A stretch of 64,000 nucleotides of DNA from Pseudomonas entomophila (GTDB lineage: Bacteria; Pseudomonadota; Gammaproteobacteria; Pseudomonadales; Pseudomonadaceae), in the NCBI RefSeq assembly GCF_013523165.1, contig NZ_JAAMQI010000023.1, forward strand, positions 1 to 64,000. The letters are read 5' to 3'. The position numbers were made by a program, and so were the translations under genes. Below are positions 45,037 through 61,486 of the stretch, piece after piece. Position 1 is the first letter of the stretch, and the number at the start of each line of letters is the position of its first letter. Under the pieces are notes generated by a model. The model saw only the letters and a list, made by a program, of their open reading frames with translations, made no database searches and had not been told where the DNA came from.

Positions 45037-45044
45037 AGGCGCCC

Positions 45045-46967
<1,923 letters not shown>

Positions 46968-47176
46968 TTAGCTACCCTCTGAGGTCCGGCGCACGACGCG
47001 GCCGTGCCTCGCATGATATTCATCGGCGTAACTTACTACATTACCTACGCATCCGCAGGCGCCGTCTGTAACCCTTTGTGAAACTTAGCCTACACGAAGA
47101 TCCGACAAGCCCGTCAGAAAACGCCGATTGGAATTAACTATCACTTGACCTGGCAGCGCCTGCCCTGCGGCACGCC

Positions 47177-47800
47177 CTACCCCTTCCAACCTCTGGCGAG
47201 CAGGTACTGCTCGCGGGAACGGTCCCGCGACGAGGACGGCTTGCGCATCTGCACCTTGTCGAACCTGCCACGCACGTCCTTGAGGTACTGATCGAAGCCC
47301 TCTCCCTGGAATATCTTGATCAGGAAATCGCCGCCAGGTTTCAACACGCGGCTGGCCAGGTCCAGCGCCAGCTCGCACAGGAACATCGCCCGTGGCATGT
47401 CGACCTCGGGGGTACCACTCATATTGGGGGCCATGTCGGAAATCACAAGGTCCACGTGGGAATCGCCGACCGCCTGCAGGATGCGTTCGAGCACCTCGTC
47501 CTGGGTGAAGTCGCCCTGGATGAAGGTCACGTCGGGGATGCTGTCCATCTCGAGGATGTCGGACGCGATCAGACGCCCCTGCCCACCGATCAGACGACTG
47601 GTCACTTGCGACCACCCGCCCGGGGCGGCGCCCAGGTCGATCACGCTCATGCCAGGGCGGATTAGCCGGTCCTTTTCCTGGATCTCCAGCAGCTTGTAGC
47701 TGGCGCGCGAACGGTAGCCGTCCTTCTGCGCCTGTTTGACGAAGGGGTCGTTGAAATGCTCTCTCAGCCAGTTATGGCTGCTTTTGGAACGTTGCGCCAC
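47177..47800 (-). CDS. rlmE: 23S rRNA (uridine-2'-O-)-methyltransferase RlmE
   Basis: The protein has 207 residues from a GTG (47800) with GAGG upstream. The SAM-binding loop VIDLGAAPGGWSQ and the K-D-K-E-type catalytic residues of FtsJ/RrmJ proteins are visible, including DLVISDMAPNMSG and GGDFLIKIFQGEGFD. It methylates U2552 in the 23S A-loop late in 50S assembly. It lies upstream of ftsH as in E. coli, with a 209-bp gap, and diverges from yhbY. Confidence 0.96.
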   Translation of the reverse strand: MAQRSKSSHNWLREHFNDPFVKQAQKDGYRSRASYKLLEIQEKDRLIRPGMSVIDLGAAPGGWSQVTSRLIGGQGRLIASDILEMDSIPDVTFIQGDFTQDEVLERILQAVGDSHVDLVISDMAPNMSGTPEVDMPRAMFLCELALDLASRVLKPGGDFLIKIFQGEGFDQYLKDVRGRFDKVQMRKPSSSRDRSREQYLLARGWKG

Positions 47801-47902
47801 GGGGCACCTCGATGATATGCGTCGTGATTGACTGGGCGGAGCCACGGGCCCTCGGGTAAAATGCCCGTCAATTTTACAGAATCAGACGAAAAGGGTCAGA
47901 TT

Positions 47903-48211
47903 ATGCCGCTCAATAACGAGCAGAAGAAGCAGTACAAGTCCATTGGTCATGACCTCAAGCCTGTCCTGATCGTCGCCGGCAATGGGGTGAACGAAGGTGT
48001 GGCGGCCGAATTGGAGCGCGCCCTGGCCGATCACGAGCTGATCAAGGTGGAGATCCGCTCGGAAGATCGTGAAGAGCGTGCCGCAGCCATCGCCGAACTG
48101 TGCAAGGTCGGCCGCGCCGAGCTGGTGCAGACCATCGGCAAGAAAGCCCTGATCTACCGCAAGAACCCGCAGCCGAACAAGCAGCTGTCGAACGTCCACC
48201 GCTACAAGTAA
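47903..48211 (+). CDS. yhbY: YhbY family ribosome-associated RNA-binding protein
   Basis: The 102-residue CRM (CRS1-YhbY) domain protein has the motif VAGNGVNEGVAAELERAL and a C-terminal GKKALIYRKNPQPNK. It associates with pre-50S particles in E. coli. It starts at the ATG at 47903 and is divergent from rlmE across 102 bp, a conserved arrangement. Confidence 0.93.
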   Translation: MPLNNEQKKQYKSIGHDLKPVLIVAGNGVNEGVAAELERALADHELIKVEIRSEDREERAAAIAELCKVGRAELVQTIGKKALIYRKNPQPNKQLSNVHRYK

Positions 48212-48224
48212 GCGGCGGCACCCG

Positions 48225-48651
48225 TCAGCGACGCGGCGTACGCGTCCTGACGGGGACGGGCTGGGCCACCAGCACGATGCCGGCAAAGCCCAGCGCCAGG
48301 AAGCAGATCATCTGCCACCGTTCACCGACGGCAATGCCGTAGCGCAGCGTGTAGTACGCCACGCAGGCAGTGAAGCCCAGCAACAGCATCTGCCCCCGGA
48401 ACTGACGCCACCAGGCCGGCAGTCCGTCGACCCGCGCCAGCACCGCCAGCTGGATCATCAGCCCGAGCCACGCCACGCCGACCAGCCAGCGGTCGATCTG
48501 CGCGGCGACGTCCTGCACCAGCAACGGCGCCAGGCCGCTGACCTTCAGCGCCGGCACCAGCCCGACGTGGAACACCCACAGGCCGCCGACCCAGAAAACC
48601 TGGGCCAGCTGCCAGAGGATGCCCTCGAGGGACGGCGCCCGCAGGCGTCGG

Positions 48652-48674
<23 letters not shown>
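48225..48674 (-). CDS. DUF4149 domain membrane protein
   Basis: This is a small hydrophobic protein with four membrane helices and the DUF4149 pattern (ILWQLAQVFWVGGLWVFHVGLVPAL). It is the last gene of the car-greA group. Its true start is uncertain: no ATG occurs between the greA stop and the first helix. A TTG at 48674, overlapping greA by 23 bp, gives 149 residues. A longer ATG frame reaches 48737. Function is unknown. Confidence 0.72.
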
Positions 48675-52352
<3,678 letters not shown>

Positions 52353-52459
52353 GGTTGTCACTCAAATCCGCGGGTCAGTCGGCAAGCCGTCTTGAACGAT
52401 CTTGGTCGGGCGCGTCCGGACGCGGCGCGTGCCGGTCCGGGAGCCCTGGAGCAGGATGC

Positions 52460-53596
52460 TTAGCGGCGCTTGGCCATGGCATCGATGAAGCGGTCGAACA
52501 GCGGCGCGACGTCGGTCGGCCCTGGGCTCGCCTCAGGGTGGCCCTGGAAGCTGAACGCGCTCTTGTCGGTACGCTCGATGCCTTGCAGGGTGCCGTCGAA
52601 CAGCGACTTGTGGATGGCGCGCACGTTGCCCGGCAGGGTCGCTTCGTCGACGGCGAAGCCGTGGTTCTGGCTGGTGATCATCACCACGCCGGAGTCGATG
52701 TCCTGCACCGGGTGGTTGGCGCCGTGGTGACCGTGGCCCATCTTCACCGTCTTGGCACCGGAGGCCAGGGCCAGCAGCTGGTGACCCAGGCAGATGCCGA
52801 AGACCGGGATGTCGGTTTCGAGGATGTCCTTGATCGCCTGGATCGCGTAATCGCACGGCTCGGGATCGCCAGGGCCGTTGGAGAGGAACACGCCGTCGGG
52901 GTTCAGCGCCAGCACTTCGCTGGCCGGGGTCTGTGCCGGCACGACGGTCAGGCGGCAACCGCGGTCGACCATCATGCGCAGGATGTTGACCTTGACGCCG
53001 TAGTCGAAGGCGACGACGTGGTGCGGCAGTTCGGCGGCATCGACGGTCGGGTGGCTGTCGGTCTTGAGGTCCCAGACACCGGAGCGCCACTCGTAGCGCT
53101 CCTTGGTGCTGACGACCTTGGCCAGGTCCATGCCTTTCAGGCCCGGGAAACCGCGTGCCGCAGCGATCGCCGCTTCCTCGGTGATGTCGTCACCGGCCAG
53201 GATGCAACCGTTCTGGGCGCCCTTCTCACGCAGGATGCGGGTCAGGCGACGGGTGTCGATGCCGGCGATGGCGACGACGTTGTTGGCCTTGAGGTAATCG
53301 GACAGCGACTGGGTGTTGCGCCAGTTGCTGGCCAGCAGCGGCAGGTCACGGATGACCAGGCCGGCGGACCAGACGCGGTCGGACTCGGCGTCTTCGGCCG
53401 TGGTGCCGGTGTTGCCGATGTGAGGGTAGGTCAGGGTGACGATCTGCTGGGCGTAGGAAGGGTCCGTGAGAATTTCCTGGTAGCCGGTCATTGCGGTGTT
53501 GAACACCACCTCACCAACGGTCTGCCCGTCGGCTCCAATGGCTTCACCGCGAAAAATGCTGCCATCGGCAAGGGCGAGTATGGCTGGCTTAGTCAA
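52460..53596 (-). CDS. carA: Carbamoyl-phosphate synthase small subunit
   Basis: The 378-residue protein has an N-terminal CPSase domain (LALADGSIFRGEAIG) and a class I glutamine amidotransferase domain with the nucleophile in GICLGHQ (Cys269). It hydrolyses glutamine and channels ammonia to CarB. It starts at TTG 53596 with GGGAGGT five bases upstream; a TTG start is also known for Pseudomonas carA. A strong hairpin ends 45 bp upstream. Confidence 0.97.
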   Translation of the reverse strand: MTKPAILALADGSIFRGEAIGADGQTVGEVVFNTAMTGYQEILTDPSYAQQIVTLTYPHIGNTGTTAEDAESDRVWSAGLVIRDLPLLASNWRNTQSLSDYLKANNVVAIAGIDTRRLTRILREKGAQNGCILAGDDITEEAAIAAARGFPGLKGMDLAKVVSTKERYEWRSGVWDLKTDSHPTVDAAELPHHVVAFDYGVKVNILRMMVDRGCRLTVVPAQTPASEVLALNPDGVFLSNGPGDPEPCDYAIQAIKDILETDIPVFGICLGHQLLALASGAKTVKMGHGHHGANHPVQDIDSGVVMITSQNHGFAVDEATLPGNVRAIHKSLFDGTLQGIERTDKSAFSFQGHPEASPGPTDVAPLFDRFIDAMAKRR

Positions 53597-53641
53597 GAAG
53601 ACCTCCCGTAAATCAAGCCTGAAAGGGCGATCGCAGGTTGC

Positions 53642-53680
53642 AAAAAAGCGGAATGACGTATGGACACGTCACTCCGCTTT
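53642..53680 (-). terminator. Strong hairpin with T-run upstream of carA
   Basis: On the minus strand GCGGAGTGACGTG pairs with CGTCATTCCGC and is followed by TTTTTT. It lies 45 bp before the carA start, so it is either the terminator of the dapB transcript or an attenuator inside the carA leader. Confidence 0.8.
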
Positions 53681-53689
53681 AATATGCTG

Positions 53690-53721
53690 ATTATCTGCGC
53701 GCTTTTAGTGGACACACTAAA
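53690..53721 (-). promoter_or_regulatory. Possible carA promoter with dyad operator
   Basis: A GATAAT -10 candidate (53690-53695, minus) sits just upstream of the hairpin. A perfect 7-bp dyad, TTTAGTG-4-CACTAAA (53704-53721), covers the -35 region, where no good -35 box is seen. It could be a repressor or activator site controlling carA by arginine or pyrimidine supply. No regulator can be named. Confidence 0.4.
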
Positions 53722-54093
53722 GCTGTAGCTTACAGGAATGAGTGTTTTGGGTCTACCGGATATGTGCCTGAAAAACACGGGATGGCGACATGGGTGGGGC
53801 GTGGGGCTTGTTTGTGTGGCAGGCCTGGAGAAGAGTTGCGGGCTTTTGCGGGTCCTGCGGACCCGATCGCGGCCGGTCCGGCGCCCCGGCGGGGGCCGCT
53901 CCCACACCCGTAGCCACGCCGCGGTGAGGCAGGCTATCGCAGCTCTCTGTAGGAGCGGCCCCTGCGCCGCGATCGGGTCCGCAGGACCCGTAAACCCGCC
54001 ACACCGTCGCCGATATGGCCCACACACGCACCGCCCTGCCGAAAAACACAGCAAGCACCCACCCCTCTCGGCCCAGGCACCTGCCGCCCTCGG
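53722..54093. other. dapB-carA intergenic region with REP element
   Basis: Outside the REP pair at 53848-53990 this stretch shows no gene, RNA or promoter that I can support. It separates dapB from the carA control region. Confidence 0.5.
53848..53990. repeat. REP palindrome pair between dapB and carA
   Basis: Two inverted GC-rich copies contain GGAGCGGCCCCTG/CGCCGCGATCGGG-type REP sequence (53851-53907 and 53948-53990), flanking about 40 bp. The left copy is nearly identical over about 55 bp to the one at 63273-63330 in this window. This is a different REP class from the panC-pgi pair. Confidence 0.85.
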
Positions 54094-54900
54094 TCAACGC
54101 AGGTCCAGCACGTCCTGCATGTCATACAACCCAGGCGCGCGCCCATCCAGCCACAGCGCAGCACGGACCGCACCCTTGGCGAAGGTCATGCGGCTGGAGG
54201 CCTTGTGGGTGATCTCCACGCGCTCGCCCTCGGCGGCGAACAGCACGGTGTGATCGCCGACCACATCGCCCGCACGCACGGTGGCAAAGCCGATGGTCTT
54301 GCGATCGCGCGCGCCGGTCTGGCCTTCGCGACCGTACACGGCCACTTCGTCCAGGTCACGGCCCAGCGCCTGGGCCACGACTTCACCCATGCGCAACGCA
54401 GTGCCGGACGGCGCATCGACCTTGTGCCGGTGGTGCGCCTCGAGGATCTCGATGTCCACCTCGTCACCCAGCACGCGCGCGGCCGTGTCCAGCAGCTTGA
54501 GGCAGAGGTTGACGCCGATGCTGAAGTTGGCGGCGAAGACGATCGGAATCTCCTTGCCCGCCTCGGCCAGCAAGGCCTTCTCGTCGGTGGTGAAGCCCGT
54601 GGTGCCGATCACCATGGCCTTGCCTGCCTTGCGGCAGAACGCCAGGTTCTTCAGGGTCACCGACGGGTGCGTGAAGTCGATGAGCACATCGAATTCGTCC
54701 GCCACCTTGGCCAGGTCACCGCACAGGGGCACACCGATCCGGCCCAGTGCTGCGAGCTCGCCGGCATCGGCACCGACCAGCGAGCTGTCGGGCTTGTCGA
54801 CCGCTGCCGTCAGACCCGCGCTTGGCGCCTGCTGCTGCACGGCCTCGATGAGCGTCTTGCCCATCCGCCCTGCCGCGCCCATCACCGCAATACGTCGCAT
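54094..54900 (-). CDS. dapB: 4-hydroxy-tetrahydrodipicolinate reductase
   Basis: The 268-residue protein has the N-terminal nucleotide loop GAAGRMG (8-14) and the substrate-binding block EILEAHHRHKVDAPSGTAL in the middle. It reduces the DapA product with NAD(P)H in lysine and diaminopimelate synthesis. It lies 13 bp after dnaJ and probably shares its transcript. Confidence 0.97.
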   Translation of the reverse strand: MRRIAVMGAAGRMGKTLIEAVQQQAPSAGLTAAVDKPDSSLVGADAGELAALGRIGVPLCGDLAKVADEFDVLIDFTHPSVTLKNLAFCRKAGKAMVIGTTGFTTDEKALLAEAGKEIPIVFAANFSIGVNLCLKLLDTAARVLGDEVDIEILEAHHRHKVDAPSGTALRMGEVVAQALGRDLDEVAVYGREGQTGARDRKTIGFATVRAGDVVGDHTVLFAAEGERVEITHKASSRMTFAKGAVRAALWLDGRAPGLYDMQDVLDLR

Positions 54901-54913
54901 GTCGTGTTCCTTG

Positions 54914-56038
54914 TCAGAGATCGCCGAAGAAGCGCTTCACGCCGTCGAACCAGCCACTGGCCTTGGGCGAGTGAGAACTGTCGACCTGCAGCGAATCGCG
55001 CAGCTCTTCGAGCAGCTCGCGCTGGCGACGGCTGAGGTTGACCGGGGTCTCCACGGCCACACGGCACAACAGGTCGCCCGGCGCACCGCCACGCACGGGG
55101 GCCACGCCCTTGCCGCGCAGACGGAATTGCTTGCCGGTCTGGGTGCCTTCCGGGATCTTCAACTTGACCCGGCCATCGAGCGTCGGCACTTCAAGCTCAC
55201 CGCCCAGGGCCGCTTCGATGAAGCTGATCGGCACTTCGCAGTACAGGTGCTTGCCGTCACGCTGGAAGATCGAGTGCTCACGCACGCTGATGACCACGTA
55301 CAGGTCGCCCGTCGGGCCACCCTGGGCACCGGCTTCGCCTTCTCCGGACAGACGGATGCGATCGCCCGTGTCGACCCCTGGCGGCACTTTCACCGACAGC
55401 GTCTTGTACTCTTCGACGCGCCCTTCGCCCTGGCAGGCCGTGCACGGATCGCTGATGATCTTGCCCTGGCCGTGGCAACGCGGGCAGGTCTGCTGCACCG
55501 AGAAGAACCCCTGCTGCATGCGCACCTGACCGATGCCGCCACAGGTCGGGCAGGAAATCGGCGAAGAGCCCTTCTTGGCCCCGGTGCCATCGCAGGGGGT
55601 GCAGTTGACCAGGGTCGGCACACGGATGCTGACCGTGGTGCCGCGCACCGCTTCTTCCAGGTTCAGTTCGAGGGTGTAGCGCAGGTCGCTGCCACGCTGG
55701 GCGCCACCGCGACCGCCGCCCCGGCCACCGCCGAAGAAGTCGCTGAAGACATCGCCGAAGATGTCCGAGAAGTTCGCGCCGCCGAAACCGGCGCCGCCGC
55801 CACCCATGCTCGGGTCGACGCCGGCGTGGCCATACTGGTCGTAAGCGGCACGTTTGCTGGCGTCGGACAGGACCTCGTAGGCCTCGTTGGCCTCCTTGAA
55901 CTGGTCCTCGGACTCCTTGTCACCCGGGTTACGGTCCGGGTGGTACTTCATCGCCAGGCGGCGATAGGCCTTCTTGAGGTCAGCTTCACTGGCGCCGCGC
56001 TCGACACCCAGCACCTCATAATAATCACGCTTTGCCAT
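54914..56038 (-). CDS. dnaJ: Chaperone DnaJ
   Basis: The 374-residue protein has the J-domain with HPD (33-35), a Gly/Phe-rich linker, four CxxCxGxG zinc repeats (CTPCDGTGAKKG to CTACQGEGRV), then the client-binding C-terminal domains. It delivers clients to DnaK and stimulates its ATPase. It lies 210 bp after dnaK. Confidence 0.97.
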   Translation of the reverse strand: MAKRDYYEVLGVERGASEADLKKAYRRLAMKYHPDRNPGDKESEDQFKEANEAYEVLSDASKRAAYDQYGHAGVDPSMGGGGAGFGGANFSDIFGDVFSDFFGGGRGGGRGGAQRGSDLRYTLELNLEEAVRGTTVSIRVPTLVNCTPCDGTGAKKGSSPISCPTCGGIGQVRMQQGFFSVQQTCPRCHGQGKIISDPCTACQGEGRVEEYKTLSVKVPPGVDTGDRIRLSGEGEAGAQGGPTGDLYVVISVREHSIFQRDGKHLYCEVPISFIEAALGGELEVPTLDGRVKLKIPEGTQTGKQFRLRGKGVAPVRGGAPGDLLCRVAVETPVNLSRRQRELLEELRDSLQVDSSHSPKASGWFDGVKRFFGDL

Positions 56039-56168
56039 AGGTCATTTGCACTCTTGAGGGCGTTCGGCAAACCTCTGCGCATCATGCGCCGTGCCGACAG
56101 CACCTGCCGCCACACTCGGAAGCGCCCAGACAGATGCCGTAAAAATTCTCGTGTTCCAGACACGCCAA

Positions 56169-56188
56169 CGCGGGAGCAAGCCCCCGCG
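56169..56188. repeat. Single REP-like hairpin between dnaK and dnaJ
   Basis: CGCGGGAGCAAGCCCCCGCG forms a short imperfect hairpin, resembling a degenerate REP core. It has no partner copy nearby and may only stabilise the upstream dnaK mRNA. Confidence 0.4.
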
Positions 56189-56248
56189 CGGCGACATCCT
56201 ACCAGCTGATCGCCTCATGGCGATCAACCGGCCGACAACTTGCAGGGA

Positions 56249-58174
<1,926 letters not shown>

Positions 58175-58275
58175 GTAAACTCTCCCGAAACTTGAATTAG
58201 GTTACAGCGGCGGCTGAGGCCAACTGCGGCAATACGTGAGTGCTTGACACCTAGATGGGGATGCCCGGAAGGATT

Positions 58276-58836
58276 TCAAGCCTTTTCATCGATAGAAGGT
58301 TGCGGCGCGCTCGGCGCCTTGCTGACCACCACCATGGCGGGGCGCAGCAGACGGCCATTGAGCAGGTAGCCCTTCTGGAACACCTTGAGCACGCTGTTGG
58401 GCTCGACCTCGGCGCTTTCCTGCATGGCCATGGCCTGGTGGTGCTCGGCGTTGAACGGCTCGCCGTGCGGGTCGATCGGCTGCAGGTTGTAACGCGCCAG
58501 GGTGTCGCTGAACATCTTCAGGGTCAGCTCGATGCCTTCGCGCATCGGCTTGATGGTCTCGTCGTCGGCGCTGGACAGCTCCAGGCCGCGCTCGAGGCTG
58601 TCGATCACCGGCAGCAGGTCGCCTGCGAACTTCTCCAGCGCGAACTTGTGCGCCTTCTCGACATCCTGCTCGGCGCGGCGGCGCACGTTCTGCAAGTCCG
58701 CGACGGCGCGCAGGGATTGATCCTGGGCGGCGGCCAGCTGCTCCTCGAGCACCTGGACGCGGGCACCGAGCTCGTCTGCGCCGGTTTCGTCGACGTTGCC
58801 GTTAAGGATGTTTTCGTCCAGCTGTTCGTCAGCCAT
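58276..58836 (-). CDS. grpE: Nucleotide exchange factor GrpE
   Basis: The 186-residue protein has an acidic N-terminus, a long coiled-coil (LEEQLAAAQDQSLRAVADLQ...) and the beta-domain with the GrpE signature around VFQKGYLLNGRLLRPAMVVVS. It exchanges ADP for ATP on DnaK. The ATG at 58836 (MADEQLDENIL) is used; the longer frame lies over the promoter. Confidence 0.96.
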   Translation of the reverse strand: MADEQLDENILNGNVDETGADELGARVQVLEEQLAAAQDQSLRAVADLQNVRRRAEQDVEKAHKFALEKFAGDLLPVIDSLERGLELSSADDETIKPMREGIELTLKMFSDTLARYNLQPIDPHGEPFNAEHHQAMAMQESAEVEPNSVLKVFQKGYLLNGRLLRPAMVVVSKAPSAPQPSIDEKA

Positions 58837-58892
58837 GGTCTCTCTCCTGCGCAAATGGGTCTGTGCGAGGCGTGCTCGCTGGTCTGCCGGAT

Positions 58893-58920
58893 ATATGGGG
58901 GCTGAAATGCCAGCTTCAAG
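58893..58920 (-). promoter_or_regulatory. Sigma-32 heat-shock promoter of grpE
   Basis: On the minus strand CTTGAAG and CCCCATAT are spaced by 13 bases, close to the sigma-32 consensus. It lies about 57 bp upstream of grpE, in the correct orientation to drive grpE-dnaK-dnaJ. Confidence 0.88.
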
Positions 58921-59132
58921 GGCTGACCGCCCGTCGTGATCGGCGTGCTGGGTTCGACCTCGCGAACCGGCATGGCGCTCACAAAATCTCGGCCTGGCGC
59001 GCGTCTTCGCCCGTCGCGTGCAACACCCTGCCAAACACCACTCGGCCAGCGGGCATTGCCACGCTTTCGCGCGGACTGTATAAATAACCAGACCTGAATG
59101 TATAACCAGATCTGACCCCTCGGGAGCCGCCC

Positions 59133-60803
59133 ATGCTGGTGCATCTGTCGATCCACAACTACGCCATCGTCGAACACCTGGACCTCGAGCTCGCGCGCGG
59201 CATGAGCGTCATCACCGGCGAAACCGGCGCCGGCAAGTCGATCATGCTCGATGCGCTGGGCCTGGCCCTGGGCGATCGCGCCGACTGCGGGGTGGTTCGT
59301 CCGGGCGCCGACAAGGCCGACATCCTCGCCACCTTCGACCTGATCGACATTCCCGAGGCGCACGCCTGGCTGGTCGCGCGCGACCTGGAGCAGGACGGCC
59401 CTTGCATCCTGCGCCGCGTCATCACCGCCGAGGGGCGCAGCCGTGGCTACATCAATGGCACGCCCTGCCCACTCGGCGACCTGAAGGCCCTCGGCGAGCT
59501 GCTGATCGACATTCACAGCCAGCACGAGCACCAGTCCCTGCTCAAGACCGACACCCATCGCCGCCTGCTCGACGAATACGCCGGCGCCAGCGACCTGGCC
59601 CGCCAGGTGCACCTGGCGGCCCAGCGCTGGCGGCAGACGCGTCAGGAGCTGGAGCGGCTGTCCAACTCCAGCGATGAACAGCGTGCGCGTCACCAGCTGC
59701 TCAGCTACCAGCTCGAGGAGCTCGAGAACCTCAACCTGGGCGAGAACGAGCTGGAGCTGCTCGAGCAGGAGCACAAGAACCTCACCAACGCCGAGGCCCT
59801 GTTCGGGGTCTGCCGGCAGGTCATCGACCAGTGCAGCGAAAGCGACTCGGGCAACGTGCTCAGCGTGCTGACCGCCTGCCTCAGCCGGCTGGGCAACACC
59901 GGCGACGGGCCCAAGGCGCTGGGCGAAGCGGCCAACCTGATCGCCAGTGCGCAGATCCAGATCGAAGAAGCGGTCGGCGAACTCAACCGCTTCCTCGACC
60001 ATTTCGATGCCGACCCGATGCGCCTGCAAACCCTCGAAGAGCGTCTCGACGCCCTGTACACCCTGGCGCGCAAGCACCGCGTGCAACCGAGCGAACTGCC
60101 CGAGCTGCAGCAGCGGCTGATCGATGAACTCGAAGGCCTCAACGCCAGCGACGAGTCGGTCGAACGCCTGGGCGACGAGCTGGCCGCGTACGCCAAGCAC
60201 TACCAGCTCAAGGCCGCCGAACTCAGCGGTTTGCGCCACCAGGCTGCCGGCCAACTAGCCAATGCCGTCGAACAGGAGATCCAGCGGCTCGGCATGCCCG
60301 GCGGGCGCTTCCACATCGCGCTGACGCCACTGAACGGCGAGGATCTCTCGCCCCACGGCCTGGAGTCGGTCGAACTGCTGGTCAGCGCCAACCCGGGCCA
60401 ACCGCTCAAGGGCCTGGCCAAAGTCGCTTCCGGGGGCGAGCTGTCACGAATCAGCCTGGCGATCCAGGTGATCACCGCGCAGACCTCGCGCATCCCGACC
60501 CTGGTGTTCGACGAAGTCGACGTCGGCATCGGTGGCCCGACGGCCGAGATCGTCGGGCAGTTGCTGCGGCGCCTGGGCGATCGCGGCCAGGTGCTGACGG
60601 TCACTCACCTGCCCCAGGTCGCGGCCCAAGGGCACCATCACCTGTTCGTGCACAAGGTTCGACACAGCGACACCACCCACACGGCAGTCGCCAACCTGGG
60701 CAAACGGGAGCGGGTAGAAGAGGTAGCACGCATGCTGGGCGGCATCGACCTGACCAAGGAATCCCTGGCCCATGCACGCAAGATGGTCGTCAGCGGTAAA
60801 TAA
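59133..60803 (+). CDS. recN: DNA repair ATPase RecN
   Basis: The 556-residue SMC-like protein has Walker A GETGAGKS (29-36), a coiled-coil middle region (about residues 150-380) and a C-terminal LVFDEVDVGIGG Walker B. It acts in recombinational repair of double-strand breaks and is usually SOS-regulated, although I see no convincing LexA box in the 58837-59132 gap. It is divergent from grpE. Confidence 0.96.
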   Translation: MLVHLSIHNYAIVEHLDLELARGMSVITGETGAGKSIMLDALGLALGDRADCGVVRPGADKADILATFDLIDIPEAHAWLVARDLEQDGPCILRRVITAEGRSRGYINGTPCPLGDLKALGELLIDIHSQHEHQSLLKTDTHRRLLDEYAGASDLARQVHLAAQRWRQTRQELERLSNSSDEQRARHQLLSYQLEELENLNLGENELELLEQEHKNLTNAEALFGVCRQVIDQCSESDSGNVLSVLTACLSRLGNTGDGPKALGEAANLIASAQIQIEEAVGELNRFLDHFDADPMRLQTLEERLDALYTLARKHRVQPSELPELQQRLIDELEGLNASDESVERLGDELAAYAKHYQLKAAELSGLRHQAAGQLANAVEQEIQRLGMPGGRFHIALTPLNGEDLSPHGLESVELLVSANPGQPLKGLAKVASGGELSRISLAIQVITAQTSRIPTLVFDEVDVGIGGPTAEIVGQLLRRLGDRGQVLTVTHLPQVAAQGHHHLFVHKVRHSDTTHTAVANLGKRERVEEVARMLGGIDLTKESLAHARKMVVSGK

Positions 60804-60813
60804 GGAAGAAAGG

Positions 60814-60848
60814 CCCGGCAGGGGCGCCATGAGGCGCCGCCTGCCGGG
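60814..60848 (+). terminator. Hairpin after recN
   Basis: CCCGGCAGG-GGCGCC-ATGA-GGCGCC-CCTGCCGGG is a long nested hairpin 11 bp beyond the recN stop. G residues rather than a T-run follow, so its termination strength is uncertain. Confidence 0.6.
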
Positions 60849-60981
60849 GGGGTGTCGCCGATACGCTAGGCCTGGACGGGAAGCGCCGCCCCGATCCCTT
60901 GAGACGCTGACCGGCTCCCGGTCATCCAGTGTGGGCGGCACCGGCCGTCACACCGCCCTCGCCGCCCCGTATCACCTCAGA

Positions 60982-61389
60982 TCACGCCTTCTTGGCGCGG
61001 ATGTACAGGACCAGGTTGTGGTCCACCAGTTCGTAGCCGTGCTCCTGCACGATCTCCTTCTGACGCCGTTCGATCTCTGCGTCGAAGAACTCGATGACCT
61101 CGCCGGAATCCACGTTGACCATATGGTCGTGGTGGCCGCCATCCGCCAGTTCGAACACGGCATGGCCGCCATCGAAGTTATGACGCACGACCAGGCCAGC
61201 CGCTTCGAACTGGGTCAGGACACGGTAAACGGTCGCCAGACCCACGTCCTCGCCGGCCTCCATCAGTGCCTTGTACACGTCCTCGGCGCTCATATGGCGC
61301 TGCTCGTTCAGGTCGAGCATCTGGAGGATCTTGACTCGAGGCAGTGTCACCTTGAGACCGGCTTTGCGTAATTCGCTATTTTCAACCAT
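60982..61389 (-). CDS. fur: Ferric uptake regulator Fur
   Basis: The 135-residue protein has an N-terminal winged helix and the metal-binding HHDHM and other conserved histidine/glutamate residues (for example GLVVRHNFDGGHAVFE). It represses iron uptake and other genes when Fe(II) is bound, including PrrF whose promoter at 12.1 kb carries a clear Fur box. There is no cysteine in the chain, so a structural Cys-zinc site as in E. coli Fur is absent. It is divergent from bamE. Confidence 0.97.
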   Translation of the reverse strand: MVENSELRKAGLKVTLPRVKILQMLDLNEQRHMSAEDVYKALMEAGEDVGLATVYRVLTQFEAAGLVVRHNFDGGHAVFELADGGHHDHMVNVDSGEVIEFFDAEIERRQKEIVQEHGYELVDHNLVLYIRAKKA

Positions 61390-61486
61390 GGTCAGCTTTC
61401 TCGCCGATGCTGCTTCGCAGCTTCTCTTAATACGGGTATGATCGGGGTTTACGTTGTCCAGCCAAGATAGTGGAAGTCGCCCACCG

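Noticed and set aside
53848..53990. Terminators for dapB
   Set aside because: The hairpins are REP palindromes without T-runs and lie on the upstream side of the real hairpin at 53642-53680; transcription of dapB ends towards lower coordinates.
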